DNA of 64,000 nt from Rattus norvegicus (Eukaryota; Chordata; Mammalia; Rodentia; Muridae). Below are positions 21,506 to 34,088 of the stretch, piece by piece (position 1 is the first letter of the stretch; each line of letters begins with the position of its first letter). The notes beneath the pieces were generated by a model. It worked only from the letters and a program-made list of their open reading frames with translations, ran no database searches and was not told where the DNA came from. The translations under genes and the position numbers were made by a program. The stretch is taken from positions 19,419,001-19,483,000 of the forward strand of contig NC_086038.1 in NCBI RefSeq assembly GCF_036323735.1. The letters run 5' to 3'.

Positions 21506-21829
21506 CACACAGCTGACAAAAACCACTAAGGAAAGACAGAAGGGAGACAGATCAAGAGCTCATAGGCGGTCACAAAACAGTTCCACAGGCAGATAGATGT
21601 ACGAGAACGAACTTCATTATTTTTCTGTCTTCATTGAAAGCAATGGGTCAGTGTTTGGGGTCTTTCTTTAGTTAATATTCTGAACTCTGAAAGATCTCAA
21701 TTCCTCTTTCCTTGGTGACTGCCCAGGTGCCCCTTTGCCATTTTCCAGAGGAGCCATTTGTCACCCGCATGAGCAGGGAGGAAGGGGGGTGGCTGATTTA
21801 AATACCTTAACTTGGAATTTACTATGGAT

Positions 21830-22350
21830 TTAGAATCTGACTTAATGTTGCATTAGCCTTTGGTGGCTGCTTTACTGCCTTTAAAACATGCATATATAAT
21901 TGGATACTGTAATGCTTTGCAGGCAAAATAAATACCAACTCACACTTAAATAAATACTCTGAGTGATGAAGTTCATGTAGGCATAAATTAATCATTTACC
22001 AGTTAACCAATATGCACAGGAAAGAAATGAATCACTTATTAAGGCTCGCCTCATCCATCAAGCGGAAAAAACAAAACGCTGATATATTTTATAGTGCCAC
22101 TGTGAGGGAAATGTATAAAATTATGGCAAACCAGTTTATAAACCATAAAATGCAGTATGAACATTAAATTAATAATATTTGTACTAATTCAGATTCAACA
22201 CCCTCTGCATTAAATATAACTTTTTTGCCTATTGAAGCATGCACAAATCCAAGTCGGGGCTTTTTATTTGATTTTTAATGGTGTCCTCAGAATCCTTCAG
22301 AGCTTCGCCGGAGCTATTGGCTAGGTTAAAACATTTTCCTGGCTCGCTCC
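21830..22350. other. AT-rich unique block, candidate conserved non-coding element
   Basis: The sequence is free of repeats and rich in homeodomain-type TAATT/ATTAAT and TTTAAAT words (e.g. 'cataaattaatcatttacc', 'aacattaaattaataat'). It lacks the mutated-repeat look of its surroundings. Conservation cannot be measured here, so this is inference from composition only. Confidence 0.3.
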
Positions 22351-22649
22351 TCCGTTTTTTGAGACGAAGTTCTTAGCTGTTCATATCCCTATGGACATTT
22401 CCAAGCGGCTTTTTTTCAAAGGGCGTAAGATCTCTCACTAATGCGGGCACAGTGTTGCGAAGAGACTAGGCGTCCAGGTCTCCTTTAATTAGGTAGAAGA
22501 TACATTGTCACAGTCTGGGTTTTGCTCTATTGTATGTTGCAGATGGAGGTGGAGCTGATATGAAAATTGAAGGTGCTGGTCTCTGGTGCTCTCTGCATAT
22601 TGACATTAAACAGACCCTCAGTGCAAACCCTCCAGGCAGGGTCAGCAAC

Positions 22650-22724
22650 GGGGGCGGGGGTGGGGGGATAGTGAATGGTGGTGTTCGGTTGGGGTAGGGT
22701 GGGGTGGGATGGGTTGGGGGTGGA
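22650..22724 (+). other. G-quadruplex-prone G-rich tract
   Basis: Two clusters of G runs, about 22650-22668 and 22690-22724. The second has ggggtagggtggggtggg followed by more runs, so at least five runs of three or more G with 1-3 base loops. Confidence 0.8.
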
Positions 22725-22729
22725 GGTGA

Positions 22730-24300
22730 ATCCAGGTCCTATAGCTTTGGAACTCAAAATGCTTCAGGTTTTCGAGATAAATCCACACACCTTTTCCCTT
22801 CCGCCTAGAAACACCACTCGAGGGCACAAGGGAGACCTGAGCAGCACAGACCTGAAGACTTCTCTTCTGAACGGAGGCTTATTATTTAGCAATCCTGGGA
22901 TCCACCCAGCACATACTTAACATTTTCAAGGTCCCTTTGCCAAATGGTAGAACACGGAATGATAGAACATGGAGGAGGACATAGATACAGAGATCCTCCC
23001 TCTTCTATCAAGGCATGAGACACGGCTAGCCAGAGATGTCTCAGACGCTGCTAATCTTCCCAGTGTATCACATGACATCATTAAGAACAAACAGTGAACG
23101 ATCCTTGGTCATGAACTGTATTTCCAGTTGTGAGAAGGTAGATTTAGATTTTTTTTCTTGGATCAGGATTAAGTGCCCAATATTTGTTTTATGTGTGGGG
23201 GAAAATGTTCTCAGCTTCAAAGGAAACTTATCTTCATGGTTTTTTTTTTTCATTAGCTATCAGTAAGCTTGAGTTTCCAATCCTCCGCTCCTATCTTGAT
23301 TCACCCAAGAATGTTCTCATCGGGAACCTAGTTTGTACTAGATGAGTTACCATTTAGGTGCTAACCATATTCTTGTCTGATAGCAAAAATACTAGGGAGA
23401 GGGGAATGGCTGCAATGCAGACGTGTCCTGTTAAACTCAGTAGGGGCAAAAGCAGGCAGAATGAAATGCCATCTATTTCCTAAATCTAACAGGGAGCAAA
23501 ATTTTCCCGGTGGACCGATAACGTGTCTGTTTTCACGATAGCGCCCTACTGCCTGTCACTATGGCTCTGCAGTACAGTTTGAGACCAGGTTTTGTACCAC
23601 CTCTTACATGACTCTTTCTGCTTAGAGTTACTTAGGCAACTTGGGTCTTAGCATAAGGGAACTCTGATAAAGGTAGAATACCGGGACCAAAAAATGAATA
23701 GAAGGCAAAATAAAGCTTTGAGGGTAGAGAAAAGGGGTTCATAGGGGTATAGGCCAATGTAACGAATAACTGTTCATGAGTGCAGAGGCTTGGGAAACCA
23801 GCAGGTGAACCCAACAGCGAACACTGTCTTCAAGGAAAAGGGAGTTAAGTATAAAATTTATCTGAGGGAGACATAGGCCATGGGAGAGGAGGTGGGTGTG
23901 AGGGAAGCAGACAACAAAGGTCGTATTGGGAAGACAATGTTTGAACAGACACTAGAAGCTGAGGACAGCAAGTGACAAGGCTGTGAGATCAAGTCATACT
24001 GTAGAAGAGTCAATGAGTGTGGAAAGGTCTGGAGGCAAGTGGAAGTCAAAGGACCCTGAGTGTCTGGATTGGACTGGAATTGGGGAGGAGAGAGAAGGAA
24101 GAGAGGTCTGTGAGGCCAGAGCCCTTGACTCTGAACGACTCAACACTGTGGGAAGATCTAGAGTAAAGAGCAAGATGATAAGCACCCGTTATTGGCATGA
24201 GAAAGATGGGGGGACAAACACATTTCCTTAAATGGATCAACACCAATAACTATGTTTGCCCACATTGAATAGATCTGATCCAGACGTGGATGACAAATAA
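22730..24300. other. Unique sequence, no feature seen
   Basis: No interspersed repeat or exon identified. Purine-rich 23860-24130 gives long but unconvincing open frames. Confidence 0.4.
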
Positions 24301-24304
24301 GAGT

Positions 24305-24341
24305 TTGCAATGCAATGCAATGCAAAAAAAAAAAAAAAAAA

Positions 24342-24373
<32 letters not shown>

Positions 24374-24376
24374 AAA
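24305..24376. repeat. (TGCAA)n, poly-A and (AAAG)n compound repeat
   Basis: About 3.5 TGCAA units lead into a run of about 19 A and then about eight GAAA units. Confidence 0.95.
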
Positions 24377-24599
24377 TGCGGTGCAAATGCATCCAAATAT
24401 TGCAATGAAAAAGAGGGCGTAGAGCTTGCCACCCTGTGAGGATCCAGTAACTTAACTTAAAAGCCTTGCCACAGTGCCAACTATTAAGGCTGAGCACATC
24501 TTTAATGAAAGATAAAACATGTGCTCTAAAAGCAAAAACAAAGCAAAACAAAAAACCAAACCAAATCAACCAACCAACCAACCAAACAAAATTCTCTTG

Positions 24600-24789
24600 G
24601 GCTGGAGAGGTGGCTCTGTTGGGAGAATGGTTGTGTAGTGTTCTGTAAGCCTTGGGTTCAGTTATCAGCGCTGCACAAAACTGTGTGTGGTGGCACAATG
24701 GGAAGGTAGAGGAAGGAAAATTGCAACTACACAATGATTTTGAGGGCAGCCTAGGCTACAAGAGACTGCCTTAAAAGAAAAAGAAACAA
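24600..24789 (+). repeat. B4-type SINE, plus strand
   Basis: The tRNA-like 5' half ('gctggagaggtggctctg', 'ccttgggttcagttatcagc') is followed by a B1-like half ('tgtgtggtggcacaatggga', 'gggcagcctaggctacaaga') and an A-rich end. Confidence 0.7.
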
Positions 24790-25611
24790 GATCCCAAAGA
24801 AATAGAAATAAAAACAGCATTCATGCTTGGGGATTTCAAGTACCTATTGCCAGAGTAGATAAATTCCTTTCCTAAATCTTGTGTAAGATGTGGTAGAAAT
24901 GAGTGCCTTTGTTTTTTTGTGTGTGTGTGGGGGGGAGCTGGAAATGCAGGACACAAGAAGGAACCTTGTTTCCAGGTGAAGAGAGACAGAGTTTGGCTTA
25001 GACTTGTCTTTATTTTCAAACTTAAAGCCCTTTGGCATCAGGAACACGAAAGGAGTGACTATCCTCCAAGGAAAAAAGGGAATGAGGAATTGAATGCATG
25101 AGTGACAAATGAATTTAGCCCATACCGGGTCCTTGGACCGATTAGATTATGCATAGTTTGCGCCTTACCTCTCCTGAGGATTTTCAGGTTAAATTGGGGC
25201 TGAGAAAGTGTCATTCTAGGTAAGAGTGGCCACTTCCCTCTCTGAAGTAGGTTACTATGTTCATCTGGGAAATTTTCTGTTGAGTTATAATTACTTGGCT
25301 AATTAAGAAGGGGATTATTAGCTTTATTAGATATGCCATAAAGAGAGGCACACTATTTTTCTTTCATTTTAGAAATTCACCTTTATTTTCTTAGAAAAAT
25401 TCTCACTGGGAAATTAGATGTTTAATATCTGTTTTCTTCCTCCTCTTCTCATCTCCTCCCTTTAAAAAAAATTAGAGACAGGCAATGTCTCCCTAAATTC
25501 CTAGACTGATTTCAAACTTCTCCTTCTTAGCCCCTGAAGTTATAGCATTTGGATGTGTGCTGGTGTGACTGGCATTTCCTTTTGAAGTTAACCTAAATGA
25601 AATGAGTCAAA

Positions 25612-25746
25612 GATTTTTGTTTGTTTTCAAGACAGGGTCTCACTATGTAGCTCTGGCTGTCCTGGAACTCACTATGTAGACCCTGCTGGTCTTGAACTCA
25701 TGGAGATCAGCCTGCCTTTGTCTCCCAAGTGCTGGGACTAAATACT
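25612..25746 (-). repeat. B1 SINE, minus strand
   Basis: A T-rich head is followed by the reversed 7SL-derived B1 body: 'agacagggtctcactatgta', 'ggctgtcctggaactcacta', 'gtcttgaactcatggagatc', 'cccaagtgctgggac'. The last bases of the element (its 5' end) are missing after about 25745. Confidence 0.9.
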
Positions 25747-26105
25747 GAGTAGAAGGGATGTTGTTTGAGCTTATTTTCATAAAGAAGTCTCTCTAAACAT
25801 CACAGAAAGTGCTTTACAATGACAACTGAAGGTCATCACAGCCACCATATTAATTCGAGACACCCAGAATTAGTTTCGAGTCAAAGAAAAAAAAATGGAA
25901 TCAAAGACCATTATCTTTTATTAACTGCTTACCATCTGCCAAATGCTTTATGTCTCATTTAATTTTCCCAACACTCCTGTGAGGTAATGATATTCTTGTT
26001 AAATAGGCAAGAAAACAGCTCAGAAAAGTTATGTAAATTATTCAGAGTCCTAGAGCTTACATGGTCCCAACCTTGAAATGGAAACTCTCAGGTATTTTGA
26101 CCCTG

Positions 26106-26175
26106 AATTCTTATGTTAAGAATCTTCTCTACTTAAAATAAATTCCTATGTTAAGAATCTTCTCTACTTAAAATA
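26106..26175. repeat. 35-bp tandem duplication
   Basis: 26106-26140 and 26141-26175 are head-to-tail copies differing at one position (aattctt versus aattcct). A recent duplication just upstream of a TG microsatellite. Confidence 0.97.
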
Positions 26176-26192
26176 GCTTAGTTTAAGTCAAT

Positions 26193-26194
<2 letters not shown>

Positions 26195-26233
<39 letters not shown>
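26195..26233. repeat. (TG)n microsatellite
   Basis: About 19 perfect units. Confidence 0.98.
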
Positions 26234-26236
<3 letters not shown>

Positions 26237-26817
26237 ATTCAACTCGTTTTGAGATTGTCACAGCCATGTCTCATGTAACTAGCTAATGAGATCTTACATA
26301 GGCAGAAAGTAACTTCTGAACTTCATTTGTCCAGACCCAAGTCTGTTTCCTAAAACAAAGGCCTGACCACCAAGTAGTAGCAGAAGTTAAAATGTACCAC
26401 GAAGGAGTGCTCTGTCTTATTTCTTCCTGACTTCTGAGTACACAGACATCACATGACAGATGGTGAACTTTGATACTACCTATCCTTAGACCTTCTAGAA
26501 TGGTTAAGCATTAAGTAGGTCAGCATCTAAAAACAGGTCACCCCAAGCAGATGCTTGGCTGGTTAACACAATGTCCCTGAGAGGGCTGACTACCTCGTTT
26601 GCAGTGTTCAGGGCTAACACCACGTGTATGATTCTCTTCCTTCTCAACTCCATCATAGTAACAAGAGCATCAGCCTGGCCCGGTATTTTTTATGAGGAGT
26701 AATCATGTCAGGCACCATGCTCATTCCATCCATGCCTTTAATTAAGCCTTTCTCAGCCTTGTTTTCTTGACCTCTTGTGCTGAGGAGAATTCATTGTGGG
26801 GACCTGTCCTGCAGGTC

Positions 26818-27134
26818 TGTCATGATTTGTATATGCTTGGCCCAGGAACTGGCACTATTTGGAGGTGTGGCCTTGTTGGAGGAAATGTGTCTCTGTGGGC
26901 ATGGGCTTTAAGACCCTTGTCCAAGCTGCCTGGAAGCCACTCTTCACCTAGCAGCCTTCAGATGAAGATGTAGAACTCTCAGCTCTTCCTGCACCATGCC
27001 TGCCTGGATACTGCCATACTCGTGCCTTGATGACAATGGACTGAACATTTGAACCTGTTAGCCAGCCCCAATGAAATGTTGTCCTTATAAGAGTCATGGT
27101 GTCTGCTCACAGCAGTAAAACCCCAGCTAAGACT
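26818..27134 (+). mobile_element. MaLR-like solo LTR, type 1
   Basis: Starts tgtcatgatttgtatatgct and ends ccagctaagac. It carries 'ggtgtggccttgttggagga', 'cttcagatgaagatgtagaa' and 'ctgcaccatgcctgcctgg'. No TSD could be confirmed. Confidence 0.7.
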
Positions 27135-28420
27135 GTCTAAGGATATTAGCAGCACCCGAGGCTTGCACTCACTAGCTACCAGTTGTATATATAGTCACAG
27201 CCCAAATTCTAGTCCTTATGAATTATTACTTGGGACCAAAGACACCCACTCACTGAGAACTGGTTTGCTTCCTCAAGGTCTTTGGGAAGTACTGCTAGTG
27301 GCCTAACATCACTGAAGGGATCACTGTGGCTCTGGGAAGTCTAAGGAAGATGTCTAAGATAGCGTGATGGTAAGCTAGAGAACTCAATGACCGTAGACCA
27401 ACTTAAGGCCCGGGGATGATTTCAATGCAGACCACCACAGTGCATGAGGGTTGCTTCAACACATTAGATCTCCTTAATGCATGCATATTGCATTTGTGCA
27501 TATAGACTGCCTCAATACAGTAGACCACCTCAGTGCATGCACACTGCCTCACTGCTTGTAGATAACCCCAATTCAATAGGCCACCTTAATCCAGGAAACT
27601 CCTTCCATGTATGTATTCTGCCTCTGCGCAGGGGTTCCATCTCGATGCGTATGGATTGCTTGATGTATTTGACTTCCTCTGTTTTCAGGGTTTCTTACTC
27701 TGTGCATGAAATTCACATATTAATTTCATTGCTCCTTTCCCCTTCCCCTCTCCCCTCCTCCTCCTGTACTCTAAAGTGAAGATGGAGGAGTGGCAAGAAG
27801 TGGCCTTACATGACACAGACACACCACACTGAGCTTGTACTGTCCCGTGATCTTTTATTCAGCAGATTAATTCCATTTTAATTGGAATTCTGGAAACTAA
27901 TGAAAAAAAATTACAAGTGTTACTGGGTACAGTCTCAGGGTTCTTGAATCTGTCTGATTTAATTCTAACCAATTAGTGTGCCATTATGGAGGGATATTAT
28001 GCTTAGAATCAATATTAAGCTAAACACTAATATTTTATTCAGTATTAAAAATTTATACAAATGGTAACACAAGTGCTCTCTCTAAGTGAGAGAAAATGCT
28101 TCTTTCGGGTGATTCCAGCAAGAGAGGAACTTGTATCTTTTTAGGAAACCATTGCTATTAAGTTTCACATAGGATATTGCTTAAAAGAAGGGAAGTTAAT
28201 TGAACAAAACCTATTTTCCTTTATAACGCATGAGTTTTCCAGGATATTCAACTTTCTTTCCTTTTTCAGACCTTCAGTGTAATCCTGTGTTAAGAGGGTA
28301 ACTATTGATGCCTGTCCTTCAGGACCAACCAGAGTGAAGCTACTGTAACACTTGTCTTCATTTTAGGGTACCATTTCTTTCCACCTCTCTCTTCTTTATT
28401 TTCCCATTTGGGTTGCGGGA
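27135..28420. other. Mostly unique sequence
   Basis: No named repeat. 27420-27650 repeats loose 'gcatgcacactgcctcactgc'-like words without a clear unit. 27850-28080 is AT-rich and free of repeats. Confidence 0.4.
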
Positions 28421-28789
28421 TGGCTAGCGTTAATTGTCAACTTGACAGGACCTAAAACGAGCTGGGGGTGTGGGTGCCTGTAGGCATGCCTGTTGGAGAC
28501 TATCTAGATTCCATGAATTGATGTGGGGAAGACCTATAGTTGTTGTGAACAGAGCAGGAACCTTGGTCTGTGTAATGTAGAGAGAGTGCGTACTGAGTAC
28601 TAGATTGTATCCTTCCCAGCTGTTTCCTGCTTGTGATGCCCTGTGGCCAGCCGCTTCAAGCTCCCACTCTCCTTAGTAGACCACCAGCATGGGCTGTACC
28701 TTGAACTGTCAGTCAAATTAAAGCCTCCCTCCCTTAACCTGTTTTTCACAGGATGTAGTTTTATAGCAACAGGAAAAAAAAAATAAGGG
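28421..28789 (+). mobile_element. LTR-like rodent repeat, diverged
   Basis: The start 'ttaattgtcaacttgacagg' and end 'gttttatagcaacaggaaaa' place it with the group of LTR-like repeats (type-2-related) seen elsewhere in the window. Too diverged for a family name. Confidence 0.5.
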
Positions 28790-29799
28790 TGACTTATATA
28801 TCCCTTTTGATTTGCATATATTCCTAGGTTGGAGTTTGAACCCAAATACGTCCGGATTCTGCTTTGTATGTCTTCCTCGCAAAGAGGACTACATCTAGGT
28901 ACCTTGTAGCAAGCCTAGGCACACACTGAACTAGACAGGTATCTGATAGCTGCCTAGAGATAGCCTTGTTAGGCATTGTTTCCCAGGGCATTCAAAGCTG
29001 TTTTCCTCTTAGTGTTCATTTCTAGCCTCTCACACTCCGAGTGCTGCTCCTGGGCACCTTGCAGACCCTGCCTCAATCCCACGTGCTATTTCCCCTGCTT
29101 AAGCAATTCTACTCTCGTCCCTTAAGTATGTCTTTCAAGATTCCATGTGAGGGTGGACAGAACCATTTCTGTAGTGTAAACTGATTATGGGACCTATCTC
29201 TCAATTTCTCAGTCAAATATTCAGGAGCTCTCTGGAAACTCTACCCTTTAAAATGCCCCCAACTATTAGAGCTCACCTTTCAGCACTAGAATTAGAAGAA
29301 TTTGGCTCCACATTTTTATGTCTCTAAACCAGGTAGATAAGATTGGTCTGCTAAATGCACCTTTTATGAATCGTGAAGGAAGGTGGGGTGGGAAGGTTGT
29401 AAGAGTCGGAGGGTAGGGAGGAACAGAGAAGAGACAGGTCTTCTGGACATGCTAGTGCTGTGGGGCAGTCACCAGAGGAGACGGCTACGACATGAGTTTA
29501 AGACAATAGAAAGTGTTAGCTGGGAGACTATGCTTGGTGAGGCACTGATCCTTTCCCAGGGCGAGCTTTTAAGCACAAAATCACGTTCTGGGTTGACATA
29601 TTTTGGTTAACAAGGGGTGGAAACCAAAAGGCAAGGTTAGTACATTTAGAGACTTCTTCAGAATTATGGACTTTGATGGATTAGGCCTTTGTTGTCCTTT
29701 TGGCAGATGGTGCTGTCTACTCACTGAGTTCTACGGCCCGAATGGGACTTCCATCATGGCGTCAGTTGTGCTACAGTCTGAGGTTCTGTTACAACAGGA

Positions 29800-30345
29800 T
29801 AGCTGCAATCCATGAGTTCACAGCAGCTGTGACTACCTGCCCACCATCAAACCAGTCAGCAAGGGGCTGGGAAGGCTCACAAGGGCTTCCCCACCTCTGG
29901 CTGAGAGAGTTCATGGCTTCTAGGGGGAGGGAGAGTCAGTTTTCTTTAAGGGTGTGGCCCCAAGTAGGTCAACCATGGAGATGGCTCCATGCCCAGGAGT
30001 ATATGGGCAGTACAAGTCGTACTCAGTGGGTTATTTTATTTTTAAAGAAGGTTGAGGTTGAGGTAAGGGTCTAAATATATCCATTCTAGTGTTGTGGGCT
30101 TCCTTATTAATAATAATAATATTATTATTTTAAATCTAAAGTCCCCATTTGCTAAACCTCTGCATCCCTCCCTACCTCTCTCCTGTCTCTTTCCTCTACA
30201 TATGAGTCTACAGAATTAAAAATAAGTACATGAAGTTGGGAACGGGGGGCAGGGGCGGAGTGGGCTGTTGTGGGGAGGGGAGGTTGGAGATGATTGAAAT
30301 ACATTTTAAGCACGTGTGAGATTTGCAAAGAATTCATCAAACTCT
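29800..30345 (+). mobile_element. L1 3' UTR fragment, plus strand
   Basis: The sequence resembles rodent L1 3' UTR: 'cacagcagctgtgactacct', 'agagtcagttttctttaagg', 'ggccccaagtaggtc', 'caggagtatatgggcag', then a G-rich polypurine tract (30238-30290) and 'tgattgaaatacatttt'. An ATT/AAT microsatellite sits within it at about 30105-30131. Confidence 0.75.
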
Positions 30346-30349
30346 TTTG

Positions 30350-32370
30350 TACCCTGAGAGCTTACCTAAAATCCTGAAGGCATAGTGGCAGTTAAAAATA
30401 GAATTGCATAGTCAAAGCAGGGGAAAGAAACACCCAGAATAAATGGAACTTATTGAAACATTAGGAATTAGACACGTGTTCAGCATGCGTATACTTTCCA
30501 TCACAGAGAGAACGTTTCACATAGTAACGTTTAATAGGTTGACTTTTCTAAAATACAGGGGCATTTGAGTTAGCAACTTTTATGTACATAGCTGTTCTGA
30601 GACGCCTTTTAAAAGCAAAGGCCAGCGCCTTAATGAGAGGCATTATGACACGGGTCTATTTGAATTTGGCTTATGAAAAATGGCTGGAAAATTGAAAGTC
30701 TGCATACGCTGCAAATGGATTTAATGAATGGAAACCCCAAAAACGGAATGTCTTTAAATGAGCAATTGCTTAGGGGATTAATAGTGTAAACAGGATCCTG
30801 ACTCATTAGCGCAAGTTCCCCTCCCCCTAGTCAGAGATGTAGGGGCAAACAACTGCCTACCTACGCTTTAAGTTATGTATGCACACGTGGTGACATATAG
30901 TGACTATGGTCCCAGCACACTTAAAACCTTTCAATAATTTGTTCACAGGCTTAGCTTATGTTTACTTTTGCTTTGCAAGTGCTGTATTTATGGGCAGATA
31001 AGATATGGTGCTTTAAACGTGCCATTTCAGCCTTATGTACAATTTTTAGACACAGAATAAACCATTTTTCAGGGAACCTTGGCCCTTTCCAAGCTCTTCC
31101 ATACATCCAATCTATATGCTAATACCAGAGTAGTCACATGGCTTATTATTAAGGGTTCCCTTAAGGACTTCTACTTTGTAATGTTTTGTTGAAGTTACTC
31201 TGTGTAGTTAGTGGTAATAAAAGCCACATTTGTCTAAGAGTTATCTGTAACTCAGCCCTCACATACATTCAGGTACGTGCTCTTCCCCAAGCCTGGAATA
31301 ACTGAAATGCTTACACTATTCATAGCTACACACAGAAGGCATTTCTGTAAAATATGCATCGGAACATTAAATATAGAAATAAAAATAAAACACATTGTGG
31401 ACTGAAATTAACACAGGAGTTTGTGGGTAGGCAAGGCAGAGTCAGTCTGGGAAGAAGAAGAAAAAAAATCCATCAACATTGTCCTTTTTCTCCAAAAGCT
31501 GATTTCTCCTGTTCACGCTGACCTTTGGCCTAGCCACTTGCAGAGTGATCATGAATTTCTGAGTTGAAAGCAGACCAGTGCTGGGGCCAAGAGGGGTGTA
31601 GATACTCCACGTGGGACATCTGGGAAGAACAGGAGCGCTACTGAACAGCAATCTGTCCATTTCTAAATCTTTCTTGTATGCGGCCATGATGTTTCAGGGA
31701 CCACATGTCAGTTTTGTGCACAAAACTCTACTTGTATATAAAATATGCAGGGAAGACTCATGTTATTTTCATGATTCCAACTCCTATGTAGGTCAAGATG
31801 ACTCAAATTCTAGATCAGAGGAAACATGTTCAACTACAATTTATAAAACCCATGATGTAATGTTTAAAAATGGAGTGTTCTTATTTCCTTTTTTTTTGTG
31901 AAAATGCAAAAACCCTTAAGATGAGTCTTGTTGTTATTCATACAGTGTGCCATCTTTACGCAAAGCAACATTTCTACATTTAAAAAAAAATATATATATA
32001 TAAATACACACACACACTTTGGAGTGCAACGCTAATTTGGTCACACAAATTAGTACTTACCATGCAAACGGGAAAAATAAGCTTCAATTCCATTTTCATT
32101 ACTGAAGATAGCCTGGTGAAGTGTATGCTTCTAGATGCCTCTTTGTTGTAAAACCTAGGAAGGAGTTGGAAGCATGAGACACATAGTGAAGAGAAGTTGC
32201 CAAAAAGTATTTGTTCCATATAGCAGTGATTATTCTTCATCAGGACAAGAAATGCTTAGCTAGGACATATCATTTGGAAATCTCCCAAAAAATTAGAACA
32301 AAAGGGGCTGAAAGCTGGACCTAGGGAAAGGGTCCACCTTTGGAAGCAGGATGCCAGAGTGAACCTTCCT
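30350..32370. other. Unique AT-rich sequence, possible conserved block
   Basis: No interspersed repeat recognised over about 2 kb. 30560-30800 (with 'tttaatgagaggcattatga', 'caaatggatttaatgaatgg') has the look of constrained non-coding DNA, which is inference only. A TATA-rich tract with a short CA run is at 31985-32018. Confidence 0.35.
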
Positions 32371-32376
32371 CGAGGG

Positions 32377-32377
<1 letters not shown>

Positions 32378-32417
<40 letters not shown>
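32378..32417. repeat. (TTA)n microsatellite
   Basis: About 13 units. Confidence 0.97.
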
Positions 32418-32430
32418 TACTATTATTAAT

Positions 32431-32665
32431 CATGTAGTCTGGGCTGCCCTCAATTATTTTTCTTTAAATCATGTAACCTGGGCTTGCCTCAACACTTGTT
32501 ACATAGCTAAGGATGACCTTGAATATCAGCTCCCATGCATCTATATCCCCAGTGCTAGGACTACAGGCAAGCATCAGTAACATGCCTGGTTTTATACAGT
32601 TCTGGGGGTGGGACTCAGGGCTTTGTGCATGCTAGGCCAGTCTGTGCCAACTGAGTATGATCCCT
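32431..32665 (-). repeat. B4 SINE, minus strand, with internal partial duplication
   Basis: The reversed B1-like half ('atagctaaggatgaccttga', 'cccagtgctaggactacagg') is followed by the reversed ID-like half ('gggactcagggctttgtgca', 'tgctaggccag'). The left end is partly duplicated: 'aatcatgtagtctgggc' and 'aatcatgtaacctgggc', 37 bp apart. Confidence 0.75.
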
Positions 32666-33086
32666 GTTCCCATGATCTTAGCTACTTGGTAGGATTGTTC
32701 TGATGATCCAGTGAGGTAAGGAGTGGAGAGATAATCCTATTAAAACAACAGGTGTTGCACTCAGCTAAGATTGAACTAAACTGACCTTCTAATTTTCATC
32801 GATGGCTAGATGCAGGCCCTGTCACACCTGTACAGTAAGCTGATGCACAAACAGACTACACGCATACCTAACAGTACCTTTTGCAGGTCTAGCTGGTTAC
32901 GGCCATCGGCCCTCCTGCCAAACAGACAAAATATGATCATGTAAGGCAAGCGCCAACTGCAGCCAATCAGGTGGCTTTGGGTTGTCACTCTCTTTTCTCT
33001 GGTTATAACATTATCTATTTGGAAGAATGGAATCTTCTGGACATACTTGTCTCAGAGTATTGTCAAGTTAGACATTTCTTTTTACT

Positions 33087-33091
<5 letters not shown>

Positions 33092-33134
<43 letters not shown>
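33092..33134. repeat. (TC)n microsatellite
   Basis: About 21 perfect units. Confidence 0.98.
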
Positions 33135-33138
<4 letters not shown>

Positions 33139-33204
33139 GTGTGTGTAGTGCTGGGATAAACAAGGATAAATTAAACTATTAGACTCAACTGATCTCAGCT
33201 TTTT

Positions 33205-33250
33205 AAAGAAAAAACAAACCAAAAACCAAAAACCAAAACCAAAAACCCAA
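33205..33250. repeat. (AAACC)n-like A-rich simple repeat
   Basis: caaaccaaaaaccaaaaacc-type words, probably a decayed A tail. Confidence 0.8.
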
Positions 33251-33379
33251 TAAAAACAAGGTACTTAGTATGTTTGTATCCTGACACATTTTACCTTAAG
33301 GATTTGATGTGGTTTCCAAAAATTGAATCAATTAAGATCTGAATAAAAATCAGAAAACAACATTGAGAATAAAAAAGAA

Positions 33380-33658
33380 TGCGCATGCACACACTCAAGT
33401 ATATGACACACATGCACACACATACATTCATGCTCACATACATGTGCATACAGGCATATAAGCACATGTACACGTATACACAGATGTATGCACAGACATG
33501 CTCAAGTGCAGACACATATACATTTGCACACATGCAATGTACACATGTTCACACACATGTACACACGTGCATACACAGGCATACACATGCACACACTCAA
33601 GTCTATACACACATACATGCATATATATACACACGTGCTCATACACATGCATACAACA

Positions 33659-33704
<46 letters not shown>
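33380..33704. repeat. CA-rich tract ending in perfect (CA)n
   Basis: Degenerate CACA/CATA/CATG words (33380-33655) lead into about 22 perfect CA units (33660-33704). The open frames across it are compositional artefacts. Confidence 0.96.
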
Positions 33705-33706
<2 letters not shown>

Positions 33707-34085
33707 GTCAACCCAGTCAAAGAAGAATTTGTATTTGAATTTCTTAGTACTTTGGGAAAAAAAAGGCCATAAATTTTTAATATCCTCAGAAGAAACCATG
33801 TTACCTTATCACACTCTAGAGAAAGCAACTATTTCATCCTTCTGGCATGAAATCCATTCCTAGAGACTTTTCATGTGCAACCGCACAAAAACGTTGAGAT
33901 AAAATGGACTATTTATACACAGGAATGGCTATATGGAAATTGAAACACAAAATAGCACTTTTCTATGGAGTTGGTGATTATTTCTATGAAAAGAGTGTTA
34001 TTCCTAAAGATGAACTTGACGCCTGGCTTGGCAGCATCACAAATATACTTAGAAATATTCAATTAGCAAATCATTCGTGTCTTTC

Positions 34086-34088
<3 letters not shown>

